Origin: Undaria pinnatifida
Taxonomy: Eukaryota; Sar; Phaeophyceae; Laminariales; Alariaceae
Direction of reading: 5' to 3'
Length of the DNA stretch: 64,000 nt
NCBI GenBank assembly: GCA_012845835.1
Contig: JABAKD010000035.1
Location: 826,246 to 890,245, forward strand
The notes under the pieces were generated by a model that ran no database searches, was not told the DNA's origin, and worked only from the letters and a program-made list of their open reading frames with translations. Every line of letters starts with the position of its first letter. The first letter of the stretch is position 1. Position numbers and translations under genes: made by a program. Of the stretch, positions 32,645 through 43,909 are shown piece by piece.

Positions 32645-35600
32645 CTAGTAGAAAAAACATCAGAGTGGCGATAAAAATAGGGGAGGGGGGGGATCGCATG
32701 GTGATAAAAACAGGCAACAAAATACCACGGTGATATCGAAAATAGGCACGTTGCCGGCAGGGGGGGGGTACGTACTCGATATTCATGCATGGCCGTAGTC
32801 GTATGACCATAGTGGTATGACCCTCGCGTTCTTGCAATTCGACCAGCCAGACATTGCTTGCACCAACCGCGAAGCGCCGTGAGGTGTTCGGCGAGTCGCA
32901 TGAGCGAGCTGCATCCTACTAATAACTGCTTGTGAGGCGGACTTGACTTGAATATGGATGACAGCTTCAAGGAGTTAATTTAATTTCCGGCATGGCAACT
33001 TCCAGAGAGTAAGGGGAGTACCATGTATCTGCCTCGGAGGTGCCTTAGCATGACATGAACACTACGTGATACGATCATTCTCCTCGTGCGGAGTAAAAGT
33101 TTCCACCCCGCACAGTTGATCTAACTCGAACGCCAGCTGTAATCGTCCGCCACAAAAAAAAAAATGGTACCCTGGTTATCTAGCTCATGTAGAGAGGGGC
33201 ATTTTGACGGTGTCGCGTACCAACCGACGCCAACCCAACCTATACCTGGTATGTAATATAGGCCAGGGGTAGGGGGGGGGCATCAAGATATGATTTCCGC
33301 GGTGAGGGGGGCGAGGCGGGGGTTAGCGGGGGTATGGTCATCGAACTTGGTTGGTTTAAGCGTTGGCGCGCCGGGGTCGGGGGGTGGGGGTTAATACGTT
33401 GTGCTTGCTGTTTGTATTGGTTTCGGCTGTGGTTGTGATCTGTTCCATGTCGATACTGAGGGTCGGTCTTGCTCATCGGGTCTAAACATGCATGGAACGA
33501 AAATAGACGCTGGAGCTGTGAGATCGAGGAAATCGTTGAAACTCAATCGTCGCAAACTGCTTGAGGTAAATAGATGGCGCGTGTTCCGGAATGCATAATC
33601 GAAGCAAAACGACGAGCATTGGCAAATGCCGACCCTTCTTGCGCGATGAAAAACACTCACGTGCCGGGCGGGGTGGGGGAGGTTAGAGAATGGACGACAC
33701 CAGCCACCACTGCTCGTCAAGCAGATGTCAAGTAAACTCTTGCGGAAAAACACACATTTTTTTTTTTTCACTCGACATTTTTCTTCAAGATGAAGAATCG
33801 GCACCGACGCTGAGCATGTTGGGTGTCGATCGGTGAAACTAACAGTTTTACGTGAAAACACACACACTCATGACCAACAGCGTTTTAACGCACTTCCTGC
33901 TCGCCTTTCCGGACCTACTTCAAGGTGGAAGGTCAATAGTTTTCCAAAGCTCCAAAAATACGAGCACGAGGTGCGTTAAAACGCTAGCAGTAGCTGTAAC
34001 CCACTGAAATAAATGGCAGAATGATAGCTAAGACAGAATGACATATAAAATGATACCGTACGTACCACCGCTGTGCGACACTGAACATGGATATCTCACC
34101 TCTTCCTCGTCCTTCTGCGCCTTCTTGAAGACGTTGTGGGCCTCCTTCTCCGCGTCCTTCTTGGCGGCCCACGTCTCCTCGGCGAACTTCTGTGCCTCTT
34201 CCAAAGAGTCGGTGACCAAGATCTCGTCAAAGATGGTTCCCGACTTCACCTATACAGCAAAAAAAGCAAATATAAGCAAACGAGCAACATTAACTGAAAG
34301 AGCAAAAAAGCAAAACGGCGAAAAAAAAAAAACACAAAATCAAAAAGGAAGCAAAAAACAACGAAAGCAAAAAATAAATAAATCGTGAAACAGGAAAAAA
34401 CAGGTAACAGGCAAACCACTACGAGTAGTAAGATAAGAAAAAAAACATGAAAAGCAAGCAAAAAAAAGGGCTAAGCGCCAGAAGGCCCAGAGCAAGATGA
34501 AGAAAAGGCCAAAAACAAGGCCGAAAAAAAAAATAGAAGAACAAAACAAAAACGGCTCGTACCAGGTAAACTCAAAAAACAAAGCAAAAAAGCAAACCGA
34601 CGTGTATATACAGAAGTAGCTTTCGGTTTCTCGTTTTCATTATCTCCCTCCAGCGTCGTGCCACATCTCCATCCCGATCTGCGAGCTGCTGAACGCAGGG
34701 AACCTCTTCCTCTTTCCTATCTACTTTTCCCTCTTCAACCGCCTCTCGCTCCATCTCTCGCCTCCTCCCCCCTCTCGCCCTCTTATCTCTTTTCAACCCC
34801 CCTTCCTCCCCACACCGGTAAATCACGTCGGGACTAACATGTTCCCATGAATAATCCCAACGTGTGCTGTCTTTCTCATTCCTGTGAGAAGCCCCTTTGT
34901 TTTTCCTTTTCACCCCTTTAGAACCCCGAAGTCCCTTTCTATTAACAATTTCAAGAAGAATGTTCCCCCAAACCGGGTTCCCAATGGTAAAGGCGTTATA
35001 TAAGGCACCCCGTAACAGTACTCCCTGCTAATAGAGCTAGACAAATAGTCTGTTATAAGCGTTTTCGTTCATCTCACGTAAAATTAGAGCGTTGGCCTTT
35101 GTCTAACCGGTTCAAGTTTGAGGTTCATCGTCATCCAACACCAAAATGGATACAGACAAGTTATTAAAATTAAGTTTATTCTTTTTTCTCATGATTGTGT
35201 TCCTGTTGTTAATCCTTTTCGGGTTGACAGATCAAGCTCTATAGACTTCTCTCGCACCTGCCACAGCTCGAACCCTATGAGAGTGCAGCCGTTGCACCTC
35301 TGCGAGAGCTTGTCGTCGGGCTTGTACGCCGGGTTTGGAATTTGGGGGTGTTCCCACTTCCCCTTGTAGTCCGGGTTGGCGATCATCTTGGGCTTCCACT
35401 TCCCCTTGTACTCGGGGTTGCGGATCGTCGTGGGCTCCCATTCCCCGTCCTCATCCTCATTCCAGTCGTCGGGCTTCACGGCCTGATGGAGGGGGGTGAA
35501 GCAGGAGGGAGTGTTTGGGGACAAGGTCGTAGAAAGGGAGGAAGGTTGTAAAGGGGAGGGACACGCGACATCTTTTAGACATGCCACAAGCAAACAGAAC

Positions 35601-38600
35601 GACATACACTTGGGCAGAGAATAGTAACAAAGCCAACCGAAGCACGAGTCAACAACAATAAGGTCCACCAAACAACCCCTCCCTCAACCCATCGACAACA
35701 ACAAACAGAACCACCCCACCACTAACTACCCATCCAACCCCACCCCAACCTACCACCAGCACTACCCACCTCCGGGTCGGGGATCTCGGGCGAAATGTCC
35801 TCGTAGTCCTCCGGCTTCTTCTCCTCCGGGTCGGGAATTCTTTTCTCGTCGACCCAGTCCACCGGCTTGCTCTGGTCCGGGTCGTCGATCTCCTTCGGTT
35901 CAAGGAAGTCGAATTCGTCTTCGAGGGACCCGCTGCGCACACTCTTCTGGTCCACGTAAACCTGTGAAACAGTCACGACAAAACAAAAAAACGAGTATTG
36001 GGTCATGTCACAGTAAAAAAATATACACTACGCGATCAAAAATTGCAGGTATCAGCCGCGACAAGACAAAAAACGCACGTGAGTATTGGATCACGTTACT
36101 GCTAAAAACATAAGGGCACTACTCGACATAAAATGGCCTATATTTAGAACACAAAATTAGCGTACCTGACTCTGATGAAACTACTCAGTGAAATGAAACA
36201 CTCGTAAACCAGGTACCACGGCTTGTGTGTTTTCTTTTCGTTTCTCGTGCGAATAGACATGCTAAGTATGTAAATAGAAGGTAGAACTCGTCCTACAGCG
36301 ACGCGCTGCGCACGCTCTACTGATCTACATGCACCTGCCAACCCGTATAAAAACAACAAAACCGTTTCAAACACCGAGGTATCCATAGATATGTATTCAT
36401 AAATTTTGACCCAATCAACCATTCTTCAAAAAATCAAACAGCCTTGCGACCTACCAACCAACGACCCGTACCAAGCACCCAACAGGCCATCGTATCAACA
36501 CCAACTCTTTCACCAAATGCCCCCGTTAACCACTAAACAAGCCAATCAACCGCCCGACAAACCTACCAACCACCTACAAGCGACGAACCAAACAATCTCA
36601 AAAGCGAGCCGAACCAACCCATCGGCCAACCAAAACCAATCGACCACCCAATCCACCACCTAACGCACCATCCATTGAACCAGATGACCACCAAATAACG
36701 CTATAAATCAACCAACCGGTAGCATCCACCTATCGAACCTACCTGGTACCCACCAAACCACCAAACCACCAAAGACTCCCCTTGACGGCACTCTTGACAC
36801 CGTCAAGGACCGCTTAATACTGACACCAGTACAGTACGTCTACCGAGGCCTAAGAACAGCTGAGGAACCCACGATACAAGCTCCCGCCGTACAGCATTTT
36901 CTGTCCCGTGCAAACTGCTGGATAACACTTGTGGTACTGCCCAATCTCACCGAGTGTGTCGGAGTCTTCGCACCCCGATACCTAGACGCCGATACCTGCG
37001 CGATAATCGACTTAAATAGTTAGGAACCCGCTTTTATGTCCATACCCCCCGTGCGAAGACCCCGATCATTACGGTAGACCATCAACCGACATAATTGGTA
37101 ATCACCAAAAACAAAAAATCAACCAACCGGCAAATAACCATCTAACGAACCTATCCACCAGCCAAATTTTACGGAATTTATTATTCAACAAAACCCTTGG
37201 AACAAACCAACCAGCCCATCGAATAACCATCCACCAACCCGAACCTATCGACCAACCACAATTTATTGCCAACCGACCAGGTAAAACCCACAACCAGCTC
37301 ACCGATCAACCACCCGTGGATCAACCAGCCACAATTACCCACGCAACCACCAATCAGCGCTCAAACCAACCAACCTATCTCACGGTATTAACCACCTAGC
37401 AATACCTATCCACCACCGGGAACCAACCAAGCCAACCAATTATCGGCCAAGCAAAAACAACAGATCAACCAACCCATCAACAAACGCACCATCCAACCAA
37501 CCAAATCTAGCAAATCTACCATGTAAGTACGAAAACAACGCTACAATAAAACCCAATAAACAAACCAACAGGCCGACCAACCTCAAAAGTACCGTCCACC
37601 TCGACATTTTACCGTTGGCAATGTCAACTTCCGATCAACCTAGCCAACAGAACAACCAACAATACCAAGTACAAGACATCAACCAACTAAGCAGCACACT
37701 TACCAGCTGACCAACCAAAACAACCAACCAACCAACGAACCCACCAAATCTACCATGTAGCTAGGGTCTGTCCGGTTAAATTCTCCCACAACGTGACCCC
37801 CACTTTTTCTCGCTTGTTTTTGAGAGTTGGAACGCGAAAATAGGTTGACAAGAACCGCACGGTCGAGAAGCATCGAAATCCGGGGTCAAAAAAAAAATCG
37901 GTGAAATTGGCCGTTTTTGGGTGAAAATTACCCCGAAATTACCCCAAACCGACACATATTAGCCCGAAACGATACATATTATCCCAAATATTGCCCCGTA
38001 ACCCATGGATGCATTAGCGTTCCATTAACCTGTTAAATATGCATCGAATATCCGAGTTCCGTTTTCCTCTCCATATCCGCACCCTCGCCCCAAAACCAGC
38101 TCGACAACGCCACGAAGACCAACATTGTCTCCTAGACTTGTGACACCCCCGCCCCGCTCTAGTCTCGTGACCGATCAAATGCAAATGACGAAAATATATC
38201 ACCGAACCTCAATAATAAAACCATGTGTATGGGTGCGTGTGTCTTTTTTTAACTGCCCGACCCGTTGGCAGCACGCGCTTCGGCCGCGGCGCGGCAGTCG
38301 CCGCCGGCTGGACGCGGCGTGATTTCCGCTGTGCGGCGGAACCTCCATCTGCCGTGAAACTTTCGGGGTTCCTCAGCGCTCCCTCCGATGGCTGCTGCTG
38401 CGTCTCCTCGATGTCGCTCCACTCCATGTTAGATTCCTCGGACGAAGTGCAGTTTGCAGAGTCGCCGCCGTATCCCCCGAAGATGAGCCCCTCAGATGCC
38501 GAACTTCGTCCCTCAAAGCACACATCAATCCCCAGCATGTCATCTTCTCCAAACCAATTGCAGAGCTCGTCTCCGTCGTCTTCACCTCCCTCAATCTCGA

Positions 38601-41600
38601 AGACAACCGCCCCATCCTCGACCTCTCCCGCCTTGCTGTTGTCGTCTGTGGGAGCGGGGGCTGGCATGCTGCAGGGCGGAGCTGATGTCCACATGTCAAG
38701 AAGTGTGCGCATTCCCCGCTTCTCTTCTGCATTTCGCCGCATTTGTCGGCGGCGCCGACGCGTCCGTTTGCTCTTGCCATCGTACTGAACGCTGCCCGAG
38801 CTGCAGTTGCCATTATCACTGTCGCTGCTGTGCCGGCTGCTGCTGTGGTCCTCTTCGTCTCCTTCGTAACATGTGTCGTCGTCATGTTCTGGTGGAGTGT
38901 CCGCAGTGTGTGGCGGTGTAGGGTCCTCTTTTTTCCCGCCGAACCGGCCAGCTGTTCGTGTTTGGGAGCTGCCAGGCTTCCTATTCTTAGGACGCCCGCG
39001 CCCAGTCATGTTTGGGGGCTTGGGTGGTCCCTCAGAGGGGTCTATGGGACTGCTGTGTGGTGTGCTGTAGGTGGGTTGTAGGCGTGTGGTGTGGTTGTAT
39101 GTGGTGTGTGAGCATACCAAACTTTGACGCGCCATTTCTCCTTCAAATGAATTTTTCTCGGAAAAAAAAAAAACGTCCCTAGCTGCAGGTCCAATTCGTC
39201 CGAATCCGTTGAGTTTTTCGACATCTATCGGTTCGTTTCTCCCCAAAAAACTGTACACTGAGGCCGCCGGAAATGAGGTTTTTCGCCCTTTTCTCCGTTG
39301 TATATCAGCGAAAAAAAAGTTTAGTTGAGTCGCCGTGAGCTCCTCGACCTAATACGCTCAAAACCGGTCTAAAAAAAAAAAATCGACTTCACACTCCATC
39401 AAATAAAACTGTACAAAATCTGGCAAAATCTCGACGGAATCGCGATTTTCTCGGCAAAAAAAAAAAAAAAAAAATCTGCTCCGATCAATCGATCCGCCTG
39501 AAACAGAGCTTTCACACGATATAAGTTATGTCACTAGGGGGTACGTCAGTCGCTCGCAATAATTCGGGAGGGTTTTTACGTAAATCGTGGGAAAATTTAA
39601 CCGGACAGACTATACCAAAACAGCGCTACAACCACCCCACTTGGCCAACATAAGGCAAACCAACCTCAAAAGCACCGTCCACCTTGATATTTACCCTTGC
39701 CAACGTCAACTTTCAAACCAACTCATCACCAACCCACCGAGCCTACAGGCCAACCAACCATACCAGGTACAAGACACCAGGCAACTAAACACCACACTTA
39801 TCAGCCGACCAACCAAATCAACCAACGAACCCACCCACCTCGAAAGTGTCGTCAGCCTTGACGTGCAGCGTGTAAAGGTGCGAAGCCTGGTCCTTCTCCA
39901 TCTTGACGTCCTTCTTGATGAGAAGATTGGACCCTTCCCCTTCCTCCCCATCTTCCCCCTTGGGGTAGTTGAAGATCACGTGCGTGCGGGCGTTGCTGGT
40001 CCCGCACTTGTCCGGCCCGAACATGATCTGAAAAAGTTGACACAAAATAGTTACAGGGGGGGCGTGCTCATTTGTTGCTTGCCTTAGTCATTTAAACATT
40101 GACCACGCATCCCTTCCGAGACAAAGCGCACCGTTCTCACTCCTAATAGAGACACTTCCAACATTTGAGTGCTAATAATACTTTTTACATACATTTCAAA
40201 GAAACCCTTTACTTGTCCTATCCCCGGGGGGGAAGGGGGGGGGGGGGGATTCAAGAATAAAACAGAAAACACGAAATAAAACAAACTACACGCAAAAAGT
40301 GTTGTTGATTTTGAATATGATTATGACTACATTATCATTATTATTACTAATTATCCTCCAGCGGCTAGGGAACAATAACGCTTAAGCTCACCACACTTCC
40401 ACGCATATTCAGATATATATGTGTTGTCATTCGAAGAATAACGAAGGAGTACAACATATGAAAAGAAAACAAGGTAGGGCTGTACCCTGGGATGTAACGT
40501 ACGAGAGGATACCGAAACAATCTACACAGCCGCACCACCGATGCCAGCCCTACTACCAAACAAAAAAAAAATCAGGTAGCGAGGCGTGTTTCACCAATAC
40601 CACCCAAAACATGATATTTAACAACCACTAGTAACCCATTTAGCTCCATGCAGAATTCATGCACTTCTATCTCCAACCACTTTTTGTCCCAAAAAATGGG
40701 AGAAAAGCGCGTCTTTATCATTACCGTCACGTTACACTAACACCATCACCTACCCGACAAACCAAGGCGCTTCCGTGTACCTATTCAGGCATGTCCCCCC
40801 CAAAAATTTCGTACCCAGTACGTTTGGCCTTTCAAGGCCATAAACAACGATCGGGGCCTTCACCGGGCATCACCCTGCCCGGGAATCGGGTCAGGAAGCT
40901 TCCCAAAACTCGCGGGTCGACTCGAGTAGGGCAAGGGGTGTTTCAAATCTCACACGGATGGCGTCGGGGCGGGTCGGGTCAGGAGGTTTTCCAAATCTCA
41001 CGGGTCGGGTGGGGTGGGGCGGTGGTACTACAATAAAGCTTCCATCCTGCCGTAGAACGCCATACCATGCCATATAATACCATAGCAAACCACACCATAC
41101 CGTGCGGGTCGGGTCAGGAACTTTTCGCGATCTCACGGGTCGGGTCGGCTAACGTATTGCTACAAATCTCCCACAGGTCGGGTCGGGTGGGGTGGTGGTA
41201 CTACAATAAAGCTCGCACCATGCCATACAATGCCATACCATACCCTAGCACCACACCACAAAATACAATATGGTCGGGTCGGATCATTATTGTGTGGTGT
41301 GGTGTTAGGGGCAAGATTTCACAATCTCGCGGGTCGGGTCGGCTGGGGCCATCCTGACTCGATTCGACTCGCCAGAAGAGAACCGAGCCATGAAAAGCTT
41401 CTATATACCTGGTATGCACTGATCGCATTTGCCATGTGTATCACTGTCTCGTAGTTTGTCGCCATGGAGCTTTATCTCGCTAGAGGGTGCATGCTCGGCA
41501 CGGACTCTGGCTACAATGGATGCAAATAAATGGATAGAAAACACGTCTTGATAAACAAAAACAACAAAAACACCATACATACTACCACAAACACCAACAA

Positions 41601-43760
41601 TTGCATCAACATCGACAGTAAACCAACGAACGCCGAGTCACAACCTAGGTTTTCCATGTACCTGGTAAGGCGTGTTTCCGCCGAAGGAGTCCTGGTCTAC
41701 GTCCCCCGTGAGCTTGATGTACGCCCCGCCGCAGTCCAACTTCTGTTCATTCTTGATGGACAGCTGCAGCACCAGGTCCGTCCCCTGGTTAGTGAACGGC
41801 TCGCTAAGCTTTGCCGACAAACCGTAAAACCTGTACGATCAAATAACATTATCGATGTGGACAAACTTAATTGAGTGCAATAGATCGAATAGGATGAAAC
41901 GATTAAATTGGATAACTGGAAAAAAAAGGATCAGCCTGTTCTTGACCGAATGCGGCAGCACGAGACTCTTCCGCTGGTTGGTGAAAGGCTCGCAAAGCTT
42001 CGCCGACAGCCCGAATAGCCCGGGGCATCATCTGTACGCATTGTGCAATTTCCATAGCTTGCGTGAATTCTGCCAGGTCCTACTATGAATTTCAGCGGTA
42101 TAGCTATATAAACGCCTTCACAACTCGAAATCCGTTTTCGGGTACAAACTACATGGAACTGATAAAGGTAGGGGTTTCGGGGCTATAAAGGTCAAGGCCA
42201 CCTCGGGACGGGTCATTTCAGTGGTCTTATCTTTATGTTCGGTATCATCCCGATTCATGATCTACTCGGTCTAAATCTGGGACAAGACCAAAAGCGGTTT
42301 TAAATAAGGGAAAAACGTCATGCTTCGAGATTCGTACCAGGTGTTTTGTGTAGCTCGTGTAGGTGCAGCAAGACCTACCAGCAAATGCACCTGGGCATTA
42401 CTGCAGCCACAGAGGCAGCATCTACAGGCCTCTCTGGACGTTCTTCTAGCAGGGTGGGGCGTTCAGGCGTTCGTACACTTGACTAAGATGTCCAGCTAGG
42501 GTCTATGACGCAGGTGCCGAGGCGTTTTCTTCCGACCAACGACAGGGTTAGGGGTGGGGGACAGAAGGTACATCTGTCTCACCCAGGTTTAAATCAGAAC
42601 ACCCCGAATTACTCGGTCTTACTTACCCGAAAGTCGTAAAAAGAAATTCCGGGGATAGCTCTTATCGGCCCCCGCCGGAAAAGCTTTGAGCCTGCGCCAC
42701 GCGCGACAGACTGCATGGATCGCGCCCAAACCTCGATGACGGTGACCGGACCAACTTACCGTGTCGACCCCCTACTAGTTAGGGCAAAACGTGCGCGTAC
42801 GAAGAGATGTTATCGTAAAAAGACGACAATTCCATGAACGTACATGGTCGTCTTGTAGTGCTTTCTAATCAAAGCACCCCCCGACCTTATACTACTCGCT
42901 GCCTGTTCTTGGTCGTCTGGATGCCCTTGTTGTCGAAACCAACTCTAAACGCTATCCCACCACCACCAACAAACTACCCAACAAGACTAACAACAAACTA
43001 ACGAATTACCCAACAAGAGTAACAACAAAAACACTTCCTGCCTCGTGTTCCGGATTTTCATACAGGCAGGCGATCCCAACGCCACCACCACCAACAAACT
43101 ACCCAACAAGACTAACAACAAACTAACGAATTACCCAACAAGAGTAACAACAAAAACACTTCCTGCCTCGTGTTCCGGATTTTCATACAGGCAGGCGATC
43201 CCAACGCTGTTTCGTTGGGTTGGTTTGGACCTTTCCCGCTTGGTTTTTGCAACTAGTCTTGTGTGCTGGCTTGCATGTATTTCGCTTTCGCTTTCGCCTA
43301 TGCGAACATTGCGGCTGGCATTGCATGGCCAAATCACCTTGCTGTATATGCAATGTGTATACCTGTCTCGTGGTGTATGTCCCCAGAGCTCGTCTCAATA
43401 GAAGGCATCGGCACGGACATTGGTTGTGCCCGGAAGGAGATGGGTGGAAACACCAGTTTAATGCGAAGAAAACACACCAACGCAACGATTGACAGCTACA
43501 AATATCCACCAGCACCAGATCCTCACAAGAGCTACAAAATAGTACGAGTACACATCCTGAATCCTGAACACATGAATGTAACGCACCGGCTGTCCTCGGT
43601 GGTCTGGATCCCCTTGTCGTCCTTGCTTCCCCCGTGCCACGCCCCCGCCGTCCACCCCCACTTGCCCAGCTCGGCATCAGGCTTCCACTTGCTGGGCACG
43701 ACCCATCGGTCGCGCCAGCCCTCGTCGTCGAACGTCTCTCGGAAGTAAACCTTCGCCTGC
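32531..43760 (-). CDS. CRT: Calreticulin, seven exons (signal-peptide exon not located)
   Basis: This encodes an ER-lumen lectin chaperone that binds monoglucosylated glycoproteins and stores calcium. Coding exons in transcript order: 43587-43760, 41662-41830, 39839-40027, 35770-35961, 35258-35482, 34100-34249, 32531-32644; all junctions are GT-AG and phases agree, giving about 402 codons. The N-domain carries both family signatures (KNEQKLDCGGAYIKL and IMFGPDKCG). The P-domain has three type-A repeats (for example KRIPDPEEKKPEDYEDI) and three type-B repeats (GEWEPTTIRNPEYKG and two more). The acidic C-tail is shorter than in animals and ends HDEL, the ER-retrieval signal. The exon encoding the signal peptide lies upstream of 43760 and I could not identify it. 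The acceptor of the first exon is ambiguous between 43760 and 43756 (NAGNAG). The introns hold a transposon and decayed exon copies. Confidence 0.95.
33879..33985. mobile_element. 107-bp foldback with perfect 15-bp inverted ends (in intron 6)
   Basis: AGCGTTTTAACGCAC at 33879-33893 is the exact reverse complement of GTGCGTTAAAACGCT at 33971-33985. The 77-bp core is unrelated. No target duplication is obvious. It is either a tiny MITE or a hairpin-forming sequence in the intron between exons 6 and 7. Confidence 0.6.
34100..34249 (-). CDS. CRT: Calreticulin exon 6
   Basis: It has 50 codons, from VKSGTIFDEILVTDSLEEAQ to KKAQKDEEE, with donor GTGAGA and acceptor GTATAG. VKSGTIFD is the conserved return to the N/C globular domain after the P-loop. 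Confidence 0.95.
34262..34620. repeat. A-rich low-complexity intron sequence
   Basis: Runs of AAAAAGCAAA-type words fill the 5' part of this region. The continuation to 35257 (pyrimidine-rich at about 34690-34810) is intron with no other feature seen. Confidence 0.6.
35258..35482 (-). CDS. CRT: Calreticulin exon 5 (type-B repeats of the P-domain)
   Basis: It has 75 codons: AVKPDDWNEDEDGEWEPTTI, then three repeats of the G-x-W-x-P-x-x-I-x-N-P-x-Y form, ending CTLIGFELWQ. The donor is GTGCGA and the acceptor CATCAG. Confidence 0.95.
35770..35961 (-). CDS. CRT: Calreticulin exon 4 (type-A repeats)
   Basis: It has 64 codons, from VYVDQKSVRSGSLEDEFDFL to EDYEDISPEIPDPE. The donor is GTGGGTAG and the acceptor TTCACAG region, TTTCACAG. 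Confidence 0.95.
36284..36334 (-). pseudogene. Ghost copy of the start of calreticulin exon 4
   Basis: Reading from 36334 on the minus strand gives V-H-V-D-Q-stop-S-V-R-S-A-S-L-stop-D-E-F, against VYVDQKSVRSGSLEDEF at the true exon. A CAG acceptor is retained just outside 36334, but two in-frame TAG codons are present and the homology stops after 17 codons. The intron sequence next to the true exon is likewise duplicated (about 35974 and about 36055, sharing CGAGTATTGGxTCA-type words). Confidence 0.8.
36410..37760. repeat. CCAACCAA-type low-complexity intron
   Basis: AACCAACC and ACCAACCA words dominate 36410-36760 and 37080-37760, with a more complex stretch at about 36780-37075. Its right part (37561-37760) is similar to 39640-39838, on the other side of the transposon, through CAACCTCAAAAGxACCGTCC and AACGAACCCACC. 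Confidence 0.6.
37764..39612 (-). mobile_element. TA-flanked DNA transposon with 20+ bp TIRs, in calreticulin intron 3
   Basis: The left end TA-GG-GTCTGTCCGGTTAAATT (from 37762) is mirrored by the right end ending AATTTAACCGGACAGAC (39610), then TATA. The match continues as CTCCCAC/TTCCCAC. TA on both sides fits a 2-bp target duplication, as in Tc1/mariner-type and similar superfamilies. The element encodes one protein on the minus strand (38209-39009) and has about 430 bp of non-coding sequence to its left. No DDE catalytic domain is visible, so it is probably non-autonomous or a 5' remnant of a larger element. It lies in the intron between calreticulin exons 3 and 4, on the same strand as the gene. 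Confidence 0.8.
38209..39009 (-). CDS. AT-hook-like, acidic/Ser-rich protein of the intronic transposon, 266 aa
   Basis: I chose the ATG at 39009 (MTGRGRPKNRKPGSSQTRTA), because the frame upstream (to 39258) has low-quality sequence extending into the element end. GRGRP at residues 3-7 is an AT-hook core, expected to bind the minor groove of AT-rich DNA. A Ser/Asp/Glu-rich stretch (about 35-75), a basic patch KSKRTRRRRRQMRRNAEEKR (about 84-103) and an acidic region follow. There is no zinc finger or DDE motif. It is likely the DNA-binding N-terminal module of a transposase whose catalytic part is missing or encoded by another copy. Confidence 0.65.
   Translation of the reverse strand: MTGRGRPKNRKPGSSQTRTAGRFGGKKEDPTPPHTADTPPEHDDDTCYEGDEEDHSSSRHSSDSDNGNCSSGSVQYDGKSKRTRRRRRQMRRNAEEKRGMRTLLDMWTSAPPCSMPAPAPTDDNSKAGEVEDGAVVFEIEGGEDDGDELCNWFGEDDMLGIDVCFEGRSSASEGLIFGGYGGDSANCTSSEESNMEWSDIEETQQQPSEGALRNPESFTADGGSAAQRKSRRVQPAATAAPRPKRVLPTGRAVKKRHTHPYTWFYY
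39839..40027 (-). CDS. CRT: Calreticulin exon 3
   Basis: It has 63 codons, from IMFGPDKCGTSNARTHVIFN to LHVKADDTFE. It includes the second calreticulin signature (IMFGPDKCG). The donor is GTGGGTGG and the acceptor TTTTTCAG. Confidence 0.95.
40105..40230. repeat. Dispersed repeat of about 120 bp, copy 2
   Basis: It matches 6930-7050 in the same orientation: GAGACAAAGCGCACCGTTCT, CTCCTAATAGAGACA, CTTGTCCTATCCCC. It lies in the calreticulin intron between exons 2 and 3 and is followed by a G-run (about 40224-40247). Confidence 0.6.
40231..40870. other. Intron sequence, no further feature seen
   Basis: This stretch of the intron between exons 2 and 3 is AT-rich on the left. No gene or repeat is recognised. 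Confidence 0.4.
40870..41375. repeat. GGGTCGGGTCGGG-rich intron repeat
   Basis: CTCACGGGTCGGGTCGG-type words recur near 40910, 40974, 41004, 41104, 41140, 41177, 41270 and 41333, interleaved with CATACCATACCAT-type words and TACTACAATAAAGCT (41027, 41199). The G-triplets could form quadruplexes on the plus (template) strand of the calreticulin gene. Confidence 0.6.
41662..41830 (-). CDS. CRT: Calreticulin exon 2
   Basis: It has one leading base plus 56 codons, from FYGLSAKLSEPFTNQGTDLV to QDSFGGNTPYQ, and includes the signature KNEQKLDCGGAYIKL. The donor is TACCAG|GTACAT and the acceptor GTACAG. Confidence 0.95.
41938..42015 (-). pseudogene. Ghost copy of the start of calreticulin exon 2
   Basis: Minus-strand translation gives F, then GLSAKLCEPFTNQRKSLVLP, then HSVKN, against GLSAKLSEPFTNQGTDLVLQ, then LSIKN in the true exon (18 of 25 identical). 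It is open but stops matching after KN, lacking the signature cysteine region. A TACAG lies 15 bases upstream. It sits 108 bp upstream of the true exon, in the intron between exons 1 and 2. Confidence 0.85.
42902..42940 (-). pseudogene. Ghost copy of the 3' end of calreticulin exon 1
   Basis: The minus strand reads G-F-D-N-K-G-I-Q-T-T-K-N-R, against SKDDKGIQTTEDSR at the end of exon 1. It lies about 650 bp downstream of the true exon. It is short, but the identity is concentrated in KGIQTT and matches at the nucleotide level. Confidence 0.65.
42957..43206. repeat. 125-bp tandem duplication, essentially perfect
   Basis: CCACCACCACCAACAAACTA at 42957 recurs at 43082, and the 125-bp units end identically with GCGATCCCAACG. 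It is intronic, between calreticulin exons 1 and 2, and must be recent. Confidence 0.9.
43587..43760 (-). CDS. CRT: Calreticulin exon 1 of those found
   Basis: It encodes KVYFRETFDDEGWRDRWVVP, then SKWKPDAELGKWGWTAGAWH, to the split codon at SR. The donor is CG|GTGCGT. Upstream AACAG|GCAG|GCG gives two possible acceptors (exon edge 43760 or 43756). With the latter the mature protein would begin AKVYF, as is usual for the family. Confidence 0.93.
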
Positions 43761-43909
43761 CTGTTAAGGTCGTTCAAGTTGTCATCGTTGAATAGGCAGC
43801 AGCCGCAGAAAAACAAGCATCATGAGCACCATGAATTGAGCAGCAGAATGATCTCCAGAAACAGGGGCGTTAAGGTTTGTTGCCGAAGCAGCAACAGGAA
43901 TATGAGCAT

